A DNA stretch of 64,000 bases from VRUE01 sp963695835 (GCA_963695835.1 CAVOHR010000004.1:532500-596499); one strand, 5' to 3'; shown: positions 16,061-25,318, numbered from the stretch's first letter. Program-made: numbers and translations. Notes: generated by a model from the letters alone, not told the origin.

Positions 16061-17815
16061 TCAGAACAGCCTCGTGGTCAGGCTCTGCACGATCGGGCCG
16101 AGCAGGAGCGCGGGGAAGAAGGTGAGGGCGCCGACCAGTATCACGACCCCGATCAGGAGAATCACGAAGGTCGGCGTGTCGGTGCGCATCGTGCCCGGGC
16201 CGGCCGGAGAGACCTTCTTTCCGGCCAGCGAGCCGGCGACGGCGAGCACGAGGACGATCGGGATGAAGCGCGCCAGGGTCATCGTCGCGCCGCCGAGCAG
16301 GTCGGCGAAGGAGATTCCGTAGGCTTCGACGTTGCCGGGCGCGTTGGGCTGGATGAAGCCGGTGTAGCCGGCGAAGGCCGAGCCGTTGTTGTTGGCCTGG
16401 GAGAGGTAGGCGTAGAGGCTCTCCGAGAACCCCTGCGGACCGGCCTGGTAGATCGAGCGCAACCCTGCACGCGTCGCGACCGCCAGCCCGGTCGTCGCCA
16501 GCACCGCGAGCGGGGTGACGAGGATGCCCAGCGAAACGAGCTTGATCTCGCGCGCCTGGATCTTCTTGCCCAGGTACTCCGGCGTTCGGCCGACCATCAG
16601 GCCGCCGATGAAGACCGCCAGCAGGACGTAGAGGAGCATCGAGTACAGGCCGGTGCCGACGCCGCCGAAGACGACCTCGCTGGTGCCGAGCCCTGACATC
16701 GGCACTGCGCCGCCGAGCCCGGTGTAGGAGTCGTGGGCGGAGTTGACCGAGCCGTTGGAGGTGACCGTGGTGGTGGTTCCCCACAGCGCCGACTCGGTAA
16801 TCCCGTTGCGCTGCTCCTTGCCTTCCATGTTGCCGCCGGTCGAGCCGGCGATCGCCTTGGTCGGCGTGCCGGCGGCGTGCTCGGCGGGCGTGCCGTGCTG
16901 CTCAGCCGGGATGATGACGAGGATGAAGGCAAGGTAGATCGCCAGCATCGCGGCGAAGATCGACCAGCCCTCGCGCTGGCGCCCGACCATCTTCCCGTAG
17001 GTGTAGGTGAGCGCCGCGGGGATCAGGATGATTGAGAGCAGCTCGACGAAGTTGGTCAGCTGGTTGGGGTTCTCGAACGGCATCGCCGAGTTGACGTTGA
17101 AGAAGCCGCCGCCGTTGGTGCCCAGCTGCTTGATCGCGATCTGCGAGGCGGCCGGCCCCATCGCCAGCGCCTGTTCGGCACCCTGGACGGTGGTGGCGAT
17201 GCTGGCGCCGCTGAGCGTCTGCACAACTCCCTGGGAGACGAGGACCAGGCCGACGATCACCGAGAGCGGCAGCAGGACGTAGAAGAGGCTGCGGGTCAGG
17301 TCCGCCCAGAAGTTGCCGAGGCCGGGCCCGGTGCGCCCGACGATGCCGCGTATGAAGGCGAGCAGGACGCAGATGCCGACGGCCGGGGTGACGAAGTTCT
17401 CCACCGTCAGCCCCGCCATCTGCGCGAAGTAGGTCAGGGTCGTTTCGCCGCCGTAGTACTGCCAGTTGGTGTTGGAGACGAAGGAGGAGGCGGTGTTGAA
17501 GCTGACGTCCCACGGCCCCGAGTGGAAGCCTTCGGGGTTGAAGGGGTGGATGCCCTGGGTGCGCAGGATCAGGTATAGCGCGACCCAGGAGAAGACCGAA
17601 AAGAGGACGAGGCTCTTGGCGTACGCCTTCCAGTCATGTTCCTCAGTGGGGTCGACGCGCAGCACCCGGTAGGTCAACCGCTCGACAGGGCCGAGGACCG
17701 GGCTGAGGAAGACACGCTCGCCGGTGAAGACCCGCGCCATGTATTTGCCGAGCAGCGGCGTGAGGGCGATCACCACCCCGACGAAGATGGCTACCTGCAA
17801 CCACGCCTGTGCCAT
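16061..17815 (-). CDS. kdpA: K+-transporting ATPase subunit A (channel-like)
   Basis: A 584-aa membrane protein with the K+-selectivity filter repeats of the SKT superfamily visible as 'NTASSFVSNTNWQYYGG' and 'GTNGGGFFNVNSAMPFENP', plus many helices. It forms the K+ entry path of KdpFABC. The ATG at 17815 overlaps the kdpF stop by one base (TGATG). Length and motifs are normal, so the complex is probably functional despite the rearranged gene order. Confidence 0.97.
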   Translation of the reverse strand: MAQAWLQVAIFVGVVIALTPLLGKYMARVFTGERVFLSPVLGPVERLTYRVLRVDPTEEHDWKAYAKSLVLFSVFSWVALYLILRTQGIHPFNPEGFHSGPWDVSFNTASSFVSNTNWQYYGGETTLTYFAQMAGLTVENFVTPAVGICVLLAFIRGIVGRTGPGLGNFWADLTRSLFYVLLPLSVIVGLVLVSQGVVQTLSGASIATTVQGAEQALAMGPAASQIAIKQLGTNGGGFFNVNSAMPFENPNQLTNFVELLSIILIPAALTYTYGKMVGRQREGWSIFAAMLAIYLAFILVIIPAEQHGTPAEHAAGTPTKAIAGSTGGNMEGKEQRNGITESALWGTTTTVTSNGSVNSAHDSYTGLGGAVPMSGLGTSEVVFGGVGTGLYSMLLYVLLAVFIGGLMVGRTPEYLGKKIQAREIKLVSLGILVTPLAVLATTGLAVATRAGLRSIYQAGPQGFSESLYAYLSQANNNGSAFAGYTGFIQPNAPGNVEAYGISFADLLGGATMTLARFIPIVLVLAVAGSLAGKKVSPAGPGTMRTDTPTFVILLIGVVILVGALTFFPALLLGPIVQSLTTRLF

Positions 17816-17928
17816 CAGAGCTTCTCCCCGCGCAGCAACGCGTAGAGCAGGTAGGCGAACACGAGCGCGGACGCGACCAGTCCGAAGACGTCGGCGCCGC
17901 TCAGGGTGGCCAGTACGACAGCGCTCAT
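17815..17928 (-). CDS. kdpF: KdpF small membrane subunit (37 aa)
   Basis: This 37-residue frame, 'MSAVVLATLSGADVFGLVAS' followed by a short basic end 'YALLRGEKL', is one hydrophobic helix and has the size and position of KdpF, the small stabilising subunit. It ends on the first base of kdpA and begins within the stop of another tiny membrane ORF. KdpF sequences are poorly conserved, so the call rests on position, length and hydropathy. Confidence 0.8.
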   Translation of the reverse strand: MSAVVLATLSGADVFGLVASALVFAYLLYALLRGEKL

Positions 17929-18050
17929 ATCCGGTCGATCAGATCGATCGCCCAGTAGACGAGACCGAAGAGCCCGACCGAGAGCGCGATCGCAAAGACG
18001 TCCGCGATCGGGCTACCGCCGCCGGGGAAGATGTCCGCTGCACTCAGCAC
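17925..18050 (-). CDS. tiny membrane protein preceding kdpF (41 aa)
   Basis: A GTG at 18050 opens 41 codons: 'SAADIFPGGGSPIADVFAIA', then 'LSVGLFGLVYWAIDLIDRI', one clear transmembrane helix. It overlaps kdpF by 4 bp (ATGA), so it is probably translationally coupled. The frame stays open a little further upstream but without ATG, GTG or TTG. It may be a second KdpF-like peptide or an accessory regulator. Confidence 0.5.
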   Translation of the reverse strand: MLSAADIFPGGGSPIADVFAIALSVGLFGLVYWAIDLIDRI

Positions 18051-18137
18051 GACGGCGATAATGAACGAAGTCGCATCAAGGCCGCATGAGTTTTCCGGCC
18101 CGGCGCATAAAGATCGTATGAAGACCCGCTCTACCCT

Positions 18138-18818
18138 CTACTGGGTAAAGCGGTAGCCGATTCCGGGGTCCGTGCGTATGTACACCGGCTGTCCCGGCGG
18201 CTCGATTTTCCGCCGCAGGTTGGCGACGTGGGTGCGGAGGATCTGCAGGTCGTCCGCGTACTCCGGCCCCCAGACCTCCACCAGCAGCGAGCGATGGGTC
18301 ATCAGCTTGCCGCGGTTGCGAGCCAGCACCCGCAGTAGGTCGAACTCGATTGGCGTCAGATGGATTTCGGCGCCATCCCGGAACACGGATCGGGCCGCGA
18401 GGTCGATCTCGAGGCCGTCGGCGACGATCTTCGGCTCCTTGCTCTCGGGGCGCGCCCGACGCATCACAGCCTCCAACCGAGCGATCAATTCCGGAGCGCT
18501 GAACGGCTTGGTCACGTAGTCGTCGGCGCCGGCGCTCAGCGCCTCGATCTTGCGCCCCTCCTCGCCAACCGCCGAGAGGACGACTATCGGCATCTCCGTC
18601 CACTCGCGCAGCCGTCGCGCGATCTCCACGCCGTCCATGTCGGGCAGCATCAGGTCGAGGATCGCCGCATCGGGCGGCCGGATCGAAGCAAGGTCGAGCG
18701 CCTCCTCCCCGGTGCTGGCCGGCACCGCCTCATAGCCGGCCTCGCGCAAGATGACGCGCAGGGCGCGAAGGATCTGTGGCTCGTCGTCGCAGACGAGGAC
18801 GCGCGGAGCGGCGGTCAA
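18138..18818 (-). CDS. kdpE: KdpE response regulator (OmpR family)
   Basis: Receiver domain with 'VLVCDDEPQILRALRVIL', phospho-acceptor in 'AAILDLMLPDMDG' and 'DDYVTKPFSAPEL'. The C-terminal winged helix has 'LTPIEFDLLRVLARNRGKLM' and ends 'RTDPGIGYRFTQ', typical of KdpE. It should activate kdpFABC transcription when K+ is limiting. It overlaps the histidine kinase gene by 4 bp. Confidence 0.93.
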   Translation of the reverse strand: MTAAPRVLVCDDEPQILRALRVILREAGYEAVPASTGEEALDLASIRPPDAAILDLMLPDMDGVEIARRLREWTEMPIVVLSAVGEEGRKIEALSAGADDYVTKPFSAPELIARLEAVMRRARPESKEPKIVADGLEIDLAARSVFRDGAEIHLTPIEFDLLRVLARNRGKLMTHRSLLVEVWGPEYADDLQILRTHVANLRRKIEPPGQPVYIRTDPGIGYRFTQ

Positions 18819-19972
18819 CCCGGCTCCTCCGTGGGGAGCGGCAAGGTCACCACGAAGCTCGTGCCCTGGCCGGGCAGGCTCTCCACCCCGATCTCGCCTC
18901 CGTTGGCTTCGACGAAGCCTTTGGCGATGGCGAGCCCAAGACCCGATCCTTTGCGAGTCGCTCCAGGCCTGGCCTGGTAGAAGGGCCTGAAGATCCGCTC
19001 GCGCTCGCCCACCGGGATGCCGGGCCCCTGATCGACGACACGCACCTCGACGCTGTTGCCGATCACGCGAGCGCCCACCTGGACGGCCTTTCCTTCGCCA
19101 TGACGGGCTGCATTGTCGAGCAGATTCGCAAAGGCGCGCTCCAACTGCACCGGATCGGCGCGCAATGGCGGTAGCTCAGGATCGACGGCCAGCTGGACGA
19201 GCTGACCGGCGGCTCCGATCGAGTGTCGAGCGGCCTCCAGCACCTCGGCGAGGCTGACCTGCTCGCGATGGGGCTCGGCGTTTCCCGATTCGAGGCGGGA
19301 GACGTCGAGCAGATTCTCTACCAGCCGCGAGAGCCGCTCGCCCTCCTCGACTATCGCCACACAGAGTTCGTGTCGCTCCGATGGCGTCACCGTTGAGGAA
19401 TCCAAGGCGGCTCCGGCGGCGATCATCGAGGTGAGGGGCGTGCGCAGGTCATGAGAGACCGAACGCAGCAGCGCCGTCTTCAGCTCGTCGCTGCGACGCA
19501 GCGCGGCGGCCTCGATTGCCTCCGCCTGCATGCGGTCCTTCTCGCGCGAGAGCTCAGCCATTTCCACCACGGTTCGATCGGCCTCTTCGCGCCGGTGCTC
19601 CGCCTCCGTTGCGCGAGCACGAGCCACCTCGGCGAGTGCGCTGCTCGCCACCGCCACCGTTACGAAGACGACCAGGGTGACCACGTCGCGGTCGTCGGCG
19701 ATGGTGAGTCGACCGACCGGAGGGAGGTGAAACCAGTTGAACGCGATCGCGCTCAGAAGCGCCGTGAACAGGCCCTGCCAAAGTCCCCACAGGACGGAGA
19801 TCAGCAGCACCGCAGGGATGAAGACGACCCCAAGAGACATGACCGGAGCCACAGACTTGAGCGGATAGATGAGCGCCGTTGCGATCCCAACGACCGCGAC
19901 GGCCGTGAGCAGGCCGAGCCAGGCCGGTCGCCGCTCGCTGTCGAGCCCGAGGAGGGATTCGCCCCAGCGCAT
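18815..19972 (-). CDS. kdpD: DUF4118-type histidine kinase: KdpD C-terminal half as a separate protein
   Basis: Four hydrophobic segments (DUF4118 region, residues ~15-110) are followed by a coiled linker, the HisKA box 'SVSHDLRTPLTSM' and an HATPase domain ('FANLLDNAARHG', 'DQGPGIP', 'GSGLGLAIAKGFVEANGG'). This is the kinase half of KdpD without the N-terminal ATPase and Usp domains, which are encoded at 11737-12915. I chose the ATG at 19972; an earlier in-frame start at 20053 would add 27 unlikely residues. It overlaps kdpE and should phosphorylate it. Confidence 0.92.
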   Translation of the reverse strand: MRWGESLLGLDSERRPAWLGLLTAVAVVGIATALIYPLKSVAPVMSLGVVFIPAVLLISVLWGLWQGLFTALLSAIAFNWFHLPPVGRLTIADDRDVVTLVVFVTVAVASSALAEVARARATEAEHRREEADRTVVEMAELSREKDRMQAEAIEAAALRRSDELKTALLRSVSHDLRTPLTSMIAAGAALDSSTVTPSERHELCVAIVEEGERLSRLVENLLDVSRLESGNAEPHREQVSLAEVLEAARHSIGAAGQLVQLAVDPELPPLRADPVQLERAFANLLDNAARHGEGKAVQVGARVIGNSVEVRVVDQGPGIPVGERERIFRPFYQARPGATRKGSGLGLAIAKGFVEANGGEIGVESLPGQGTSFVVTLPLPTEEPG

Positions 19973-20039
19973 TGCCGAGCCAGCATGCCAGCATTGGCTG
20001 CGTGCTGTTAGGAATGGGGCGTGCCGGTGGATGTGCAAC

Positions 20040-20583
20040 TCAAGACGTTGCACTCCGAATGTCTGCCGCTTCGCGTAGCCCCTGGTAGGCGCTTCGCACG
20101 TCTGCCAGGTCGGCCGGGTCCGATACCGACTCTTTCGCCGCGCGCATGATCATGTCGGCCTGCTCGACCAGCACAGCGCGGCGCGCCTCCGTCGAAGCCG
20201 GGGCCGATGCTGGCCAGCGTGAGCACGGTGTAGACGAACGTCGCCACGAACGTGCCCAGCGTGACCTGCGTGCCGCGGTCGCGGATGAAGTTGCGAAGCA
20301 TCCGCGGCCCGAACTGCGTCGAGGCGAGGGTCAGCGTCACGATCATGATCGAGAAGACGACGCCGATGACGGTGATCACCGCTGCGGCAAGCGCGGTGAG
20401 GATCTGGCGCGCGGCGTCCGCCGACCCGGTGAGCACCCAGCTCGGCAGCGCGTGGTGGCCGTCGTAGATGGCGCGATCGGCGGCGTAGGTCCCTGCGAAC
20501 AGGATCACGGCGAGGGCGATCTCGATCGCGGGGACGAGCCAGAGGTTCATGCGCAGCGCCTCCCGACGCCACTCTGCGTTCAT
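20040..20583 (-). pseudogene. DUF2254 membrane protein with internal deletion
   Basis: From the ATG at 20583 the frame matches the N-terminus of DUF2254 proteins: 'NLWLVPAIEIALAVILFAGT' and 'VVFSIMIVTLTLASTQFGPR', then 'MLRNFIRDRGTQVTLG'. At about 20200 the frame changes. A second frame gives 'AVLVEQADMIMRAAKESVSD' to the stop at 20040, which resembles the extreme C-terminus of the same family. Some 200 or more residues in between are missing and the frames disagree. Confidence 0.65.
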
Positions 20584-20598
20584 GGCGAGGAAGGGACG

Positions 20599-20667
20599 GC
20601 GCGGAATGGGAACGGGGGAGTCGGGCATGCGGATAGGCGCCGACCAGGCTTCCCGGTTCACCGCTCG
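20599..20667 (-). repeat. hairpin-forming dispersed repeat, copy 2
   Basis: A 69-bp match to 10402-10469 in the same orientation. On the minus strand GAACC-GGG faces CCC-GTTC with one interruption, around the same inner hairpin GTCGG/CCGAC. It lies 15 bp after the kup stop and just before the DUF2254 remnant. The two copies sit 10.2 kb apart, near the two edges of the K+ gene region. Confidence 0.6.
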
Positions 20668-20681
20668 TGGACTCCACCTTC

Positions 20682-22580
20682 CTACACCTCGATCAGCGAG
20701 CCCATGATGACGGTGCGATCGCGGGGCAGGCCGAAGTATTCGGCGGCATCGGCGGTGATGTGCGACGTGGCGACGAACAGCCGCTTGCGCCAGCGGGTCA
20801 TTCCGGGAGCATCGCCGAGGCGAAGGTCGATCGTCGAGAGGAAGAAGGAGGCTTCGCCGACCTCGAGCGGGCACTCCAAGCCGGCCTCGGCAGCCAAGCG
20901 CAGCGCGGCGGGAACGTCGGGCTGCTCCATGTAGCCGAAGCGAGCGCTGACGTGGGAGATCCCGTCGTCTCGGTAGCCGAGATCGTCGACCGCGAGGCGA
21001 TCGGCCGCAGCGACCTGTGGCACCGGCAGCGTCTCGATCGAGAGGATGACGACGTGCTCGTGAAGGATCTGGTTGTGCTCGACATTGGCCCGCATCGCCA
21101 GCGGGGTGGTCGTCTTGTTGCGGTTGAGGAAGACGGCGGTACCCGGGGTCCGTCGCAACGGGGGACGGCGATCGTGCAGTTCGTTGACGAAATCGCGCAG
21201 CGAGCCCTCCTCCCGCTCCCGCCGTTCGGTCACCAGCTCGCGGCCGCGCTGCCAGGTCGTCAACACGGTGAAGACGGTCACGGCGATCAGCAGCGGCAGC
21301 CAGGCGCCGTGCGTGATCTTGGTCACGTTCGCCGCGAGGAAGAGGAGGTCGACGGCGAGGAACGCCCCGGCCCCGCCGACCACGAGCCATAGCGGTTTCC
21401 CCCACTGGTGGCGGACTATGTAGAAGAAGAGCAGGGTCGTGATCGTGATCGTCCCGGTCACCGCCATGCCGAAGGCGAACGCGAGCGCCGCCGAGGTCTG
21501 AAAGGCGAATACGAGCGTCAGCACCGAGACCATCAGCAGCCAGTTGATCCACGGCACGTAGATCTGCCCCACCGTCTCCCGCGAGGTGTGGGCGATCCGC
21601 AGGCGCGGCAGGTAGCCAAGCCGCACCGCCTGGTGGGCGACCGAGAAGGCGCCGGTGATGACCGCCTGGGAGGCGATCACGGTCGCTGCCGTCGCCAGCA
21701 GCACCATCGGCAGGCGCGCCCAATCCGGTACCAGGAGGAAGAAGACGCCGCTGGCGCTGGTGCCCGGATCGCTGAGCAAGAGCGCCCCCTGGCCCATGTA
21801 GCTCAGGATGCACGCGGGAAAGACGAGCATCAGCCAGGCGCGCGTGATCGGCGCCCGGCCGAAGTGGCCCAAGTCGGCGTAGAGCGCCTCGGCGCCGGTG
21901 ATCGCCAGGACGACCGCGGCCAAGGAGAAGAAAGCCATCGAGAAATGGCCCGTAAGGAACCCGAGCGCGTATCCCGGCGAGAGCGCCTTGAGGATCTCGG
22001 GATGGGTCGAGATTCCAGAGATGCCGCAGGCCCCGATGACCAGGAACCAGACGACCATCACCGGCCCGAACATACGACCTACCGCACCGCTTCCGAGGCG
22101 CTGGGTGGCGAACAGGGCGACGATGATCGCCGCCGTGATCGGAACGATCAGGTGCGCGAGCGAGGGCTGCACGACCTTGAGGCCCTCGACTGCCGAGAGC
22201 ACCGAGATCGCCGGCGTGATCATGCTGTCGCCGAAGAACAGCGAGGCGCCGAAGATGCCGAGCGCCGCCAGCGCGAGCTTCGTTCGACGCCCTCCCGGGA
22301 TGCCCTGGCGCCTGATCAGGGTGATCAGCGCCATGATGCCGCCCTCCCCCTCGTTGTCGGCGCGCATCACCAGCAGCACGTACTTGAGCGTGACGATGAT
22401 CGTCACCGCCCAGAAGATCAGCGAGATGATCCCGAAGACGCTCTCCGTCGTCGCGTCGATCGGGTGCGGGTCGCTCGGGTTGAAGACCGTCTGGACCGTG
22501 TAGAGCGGGCTGGTGCCGATGTCGCCGAAGACGACGCCGAGCGCGCCGACGACGAGCGCCGCCTGGGCTGGGGTGCGCAT
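20682..22580 (-). CDS. kup: K+ uptake permease Kup
   Basis: A 632-aa transporter with about 12 helices. The family signature lies at the N-terminus: 'GALGVVFGDIGTSPLYTVQT' and 'RADNEGEGGIMALI'. 'FFGDSMITPAISVLSAVEGL' follows, and a hydrophilic C-terminal domain ends 'LPRDRTVIMGSLIEV'. It imports K+ driven by the proton gradient and works at moderate K+ concentrations, complementing Kdp. The 240 bp upstream (22581-22820) hold no supported gene. Confidence 0.96.
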   Translation of the reverse strand: MRTPAQAALVVGALGVVFGDIGTSPLYTVQTVFNPSDPHPIDATTESVFGIISLIFWAVTIIVTLKYVLLVMRADNEGEGGIMALITLIRRQGIPGGRRTKLALAALGIFGASLFFGDSMITPAISVLSAVEGLKVVQPSLAHLIVPITAAIIVALFATQRLGSGAVGRMFGPVMVVWFLVIGACGISGISTHPEILKALSPGYALGFLTGHFSMAFFSLAAVVLAITGAEALYADLGHFGRAPITRAWLMLVFPACILSYMGQGALLLSDPGTSASGVFFLLVPDWARLPMVLLATAATVIASQAVITGAFSVAHQAVRLGYLPRLRIAHTSRETVGQIYVPWINWLLMVSVLTLVFAFQTSAALAFAFGMAVTGTITITTLLFFYIVRHQWGKPLWLVVGGAGAFLAVDLLFLAANVTKITHGAWLPLLIAVTVFTVLTTWQRGRELVTERREREEGSLRDFVNELHDRRPPLRRTPGTAVFLNRNKTTTPLAMRANVEHNQILHEHVVILSIETLPVPQVAAADRLAVDDLGYRDDGISHVSARFGYMEQPDVPAALRLAAEAGLECPLEVGEASFFLSTIDLRLGDAPGMTRWRKRLFVATSHITADAAEYFGLPRDRTVIMGSLIEV

Positions 22581-22820
22581 TCCCGCGCTGCTGGTGTCGG
22601 CGTCCCTGCTCAGTTGGCCTCAATCCTGACCGGCGGCGCCACCGTATACCGGATCACCCTCGCCCAGCTCGCCGCAGCCCGCCGGCCGCAGCGCTGAGGC
22701 TCGGCCGGCCCTTCGGCATGGATCAGATCATTAGCCCGCCCGCCCGCTCCGCATGGTGTCCTCGGCGAAAGCGCCCTCGTTGAAGAGGGCTCGAGCATTG
22801 CCCCCCCTGATTGGCACCGC

Positions 22821-23078
22821 CTATCCCTCGCTGTCTGCGGGAAGGAACGGCCCGTGTTCAGCCTCCAGAACCGCGATCTCCTCCTCGGTGGCATCGCGCT
22901 CGTCCTTGCCGAGCATTGCCTTCCATGAGGTGTCGCGGGTAATCACGAACTCGGTGGCGCTGCGCTCCTCGGTGACGATGAACTCGCCCTCCAGAGCGCC
23001 GCTGACCCTGATGTGGGCGGGCTGCTCCATCGCGTGAATCTTCGCAGACTCGACGGCCGTATCAACCATGCTCGGCAC
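22821..23078 (-). CDS. hypothetical protein (85 aa)
   Basis: From a GTG at 23078: 'MVDTAVESAKIHAMEQPAHI' and 'EGEFIVTEERSATEFVITRD', then an acidic C-terminal half. No recognised domain. The frame stays open ~35 codons upstream with coding-like composition ('PPQIQEALVEQAFRAPDPKS') but no ATG, GTG or TTG there, so the true start may be CTG or the gene may have lost its 5' end. Confidence 0.5.
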   Translation of the reverse strand: MPSMVDTAVESAKIHAMEQPAHIRVSGALEGEFIVTEERSATEFVITRDTSWKAMLGKDERDATEEEIAVLEAEHGPFLPADSEG

Positions 23079-23255
23079 CGTGGCGCTGCTTTTGGGGTCC
23101 GGCGCGCGGAACGCCTGCTCGACCAGCGCCTCCTGGATCTGCGGTGGCAGCGGGCTCTCATATGAGCCCCCCTTGCGACTGAGGGACTCCAGAGGCCCCG
23201 CTGTCCTCGCCTCCTGCGGCTACGCGCTCGGTTACTCGGCTGCTACCCCAGTGGC

Positions 23256-23280
23256 CGACCCGCCAAGTAAGAGCGGGTCG
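23256..23280 (-). terminator. hairpin downstream of the caspase gene
   Basis: CGACCCGC (23256-23263) pairs with GCGGGTCG (23273-23280) across a 9-nt loop, 67 bp after the stop of the caspase-like gene. The stem is perfect but there is no T tract, so termination is likely but not certain. Confidence 0.5.
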
Positions 23281-23346
23281 GGCGCAGAATCGCGACCACG
23301 CCCGCCGCTTCATCGCCGAACTGACCACCTAGCCGGGCCGTCTCGG

Positions 23347-25119
23347 CTAGCCGCCCTTCGCTCCCCTGTTCTTCCTCTTCTTCTTGACGGTGAGCTTGGC
23401 GCCTTCGCTGGTCGCCTGGCCGTTCTCGTTATTGACGGTCACGGTGTAGAGGGCGCCACTCTGCGCCCGGCGCACCGGCCCGACTGCAAGCGTGGGGGAA
23501 TCCGTCGCCTCGGCGACGGGCTTCCCGTTGCGCTTCCATTCGTAACCGAGGTCGGATCCGTCCGCACTGACCACGAACAGGGCCCTGCCGCTGGCGACGA
23601 CGCTGGCCGCTTTCGGCTGCTTTGAGATAGTTGGCGCCTTGCCCGCCTGCGATTCCGGCAGGACATGCCAGGCCAGGGCGATTGCGCCGATCGCAATCAG
23701 GCCGCCGACCGCGATAAGGCCACGCGCGGTTGGCATCTTGCCCAGCGCTTCGAAGGTCCCCTTGATCTCGTCGGACCCAATGCCGATTCCCTTCTCGCCC
23801 GCTTCCGGCGAGCGCTGCGCCGGCTTGGCGGCGGCCGCCAGCACGTTTTCCAAGGCGTGCGAGCGGCCGCGCTGATCGAGCAGCGCGATGTAGACGCCGG
23901 CGCCACCGATCAGCAGGCCCGTCAGGAGCAGCTCGACGGCGAAGGTCGTGGCGATCTTGGTGGACCCGTCCAGCCCGTCCAGCGCAGAGCCGGTCAGCAG
24001 AAGGAACACGGTGCCGGCCAGCACCAGCATGCCGATCAGGACCCCAGCACACGCCTTGGCGAACTTTACGTCCCACTCCCGCAGCAGTGGCGGCTTGGTG
24101 CCGGGGTTGCCGTCATCTTGGCCTGGGCTCGCGGTGCTCTGCGGCGGCTTGTCCCCGGCCTGGTCCTGGTTGTCCGGAGAGGCAACCTGGCCCTGTGACG
24201 GCTTGGGCTCGTTGCCGGCGTTCGCCGGATCTTCTCGCGTGGCGTCGTTGCCGCTGAACGGAATTGCGTCGCGCAGACGCGGAGGCGCCTCGAAGACCGG
24301 GCGCTGGCGTTTTTCCCGCCGCCGTGCGTCGGCTTCCACCTCGACCTTGACCTTGGCCGCGACCGCACCCACGGTGGCGTTCGGCTCGCTGCGCAGGTTG
24401 TCGACGAGGAACTTGGTCAGCAGCCCGTGCATCTGGCCTTCGAAGGAGGCTTCGATCGACACTTCGTCGTCCGGGCAGCCAGCGAGCAAAGCGTAGTCCC
24501 CCTGCCGGATCAGCCCGCTCGCGCTCATCTCGCGACCCCCGTCTTCCGGCACCCCCGGGTAGGGTCGCTCCGGTACTGATAGGGGCCGCGAGGCGGGCAG
24601 CGTCGCGCGTGGGATGGGACGCGATTCGGCCCGAATCGCCTCGATCGCACCGGGGCGGATCAGGTCGCGGTCGATCGACCCCGAGTGGCAGGAGTCGAAG
24701 ATGAAGGTCGTGTACGGGGTTCGCTGCGCCAGTGCGAAGACGTAGCTGTGGAGCTCGTCGTCGACGATGTCCAGCACCTCTCCGCCGTCCCGGTGGGAGT
24801 TGGATGGAACGATCGTCTCGTCCATGCCGTCTTCCTCGTCCCCGCTGGTATCGGGCACCTGCGAGCCGTGGCCGCTGTAGTAGACGACAGAGACATCTCC
24901 ACGTCGCGTTTCGTCGACCAGCCCGGTGAGCGCATCGAGGATCGCCTTGCGCGTGGTCTGCTCGGGGGCGGTGAGCAGGACCAGGTCATGAGCTTCGAAC
25001 TCATAGCAATCGGTGAGCACTGCCGCCATCGATTCGGCATCCGCCACGCACCCGCTCAGGCTAGGAATGCTCAGGTCTTCGTACTGATTGATGCCGATGA
25101 GAACCGCGCGCTTCGTCAT
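23347..25119 (-). CDS. membrane-anchored caspase-like protease (peptidase C14) with Ig-like C-terminus
   Basis: Residues 1-240 form a caspase/metacaspase domain: catalytic His84 in 'VVYYSGHGSQVPD' and Cys144 in 'FIFDSCHSGSIDRD'. A Pro/Gln/Asp-rich linker (~290-345) follows, then two helices (356-377, 391-413), a third (467-486) and an Ig-like segment (~495-578: 'YEWKRNGKPVAEATDSP', 'GALYTVTVNN'). The C-terminal Ig fold is probably outside the cell, though topology is unproven. Bacterial caspase-like proteases often act in programmed death or phage defence. It is divergent from a two-gene unit 200 bp away. Confidence 0.88.
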   Translation of the reverse strand: MTKRAVLIGINQYEDLSIPSLSGCVADAESMAAVLTDCYEFEAHDLVLLTAPEQTTRKAILDALTGLVDETRRGDVSVVYYSGHGSQVPDTSGDEEDGMDETIVPSNSHRDGGEVLDIVDDELHSYVFALAQRTPYTTFIFDSCHSGSIDRDLIRPGAIEAIRAESRPIPRATLPASRPLSVPERPYPGVPEDGGREMSASGLIRQGDYALLAGCPDDEVSIEASFEGQMHGLLTKFLVDNLRSEPNATVGAVAAKVKVEVEADARRREKRQRPVFEAPPRLRDAIPFSGNDATREDPANAGNEPKPSQGQVASPDNQDQAGDKPPQSTASPGQDDGNPGTKPPLLREWDVKFAKACAGVLIGMLVLAGTVFLLLTGSALDGLDGSTKIATTFAVELLLTGLLIGGAGVYIALLDQRGRSHALENVLAAAAKPAQRSPEAGEKGIGIGSDEIKGTFEALGKMPTARGLIAVGGLIAIGAIALAWHVLPESQAGKAPTISKQPKAASVVASGRALFVVSADGSDLGYEWKRNGKPVAEATDSPTLAVGPVRRAQSGALYTVTVNNENGQATSEGAKLTVKKKRKNRGAKGG

Positions 25120-25318
25120 CCACAGCCTCCGCCAGGGGTCCCGGACGGCGGGCGTCCGGCTGGATCGAATAAGAATCGTCGAACAGCTCGAGAGACTCTA
25201 ATTGAGGAGGCCGCGATATGCAACACACTGCGTCCTGGCGATCTTTGATGTCGGGTGAGCTCGAAGCCCCTATCATGCGATCGCTTAGTTCACCTTCCGC
25301 TCTTAGAAAGGTCAGCCG

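Noticed and set aside
20599..20667. c-di-AMP (ydaO) riboswitch linked to kup
   Set aside because: It lies downstream, not upstream, of kup and lacks the conserved ydaO core; its twin is next to a toxin-antitoxin pair.
20008..22623. 871-codon frame covering kup and the DUF2254 remnant
   Set aside because: Shadow frame; it reads through three unrelated units.
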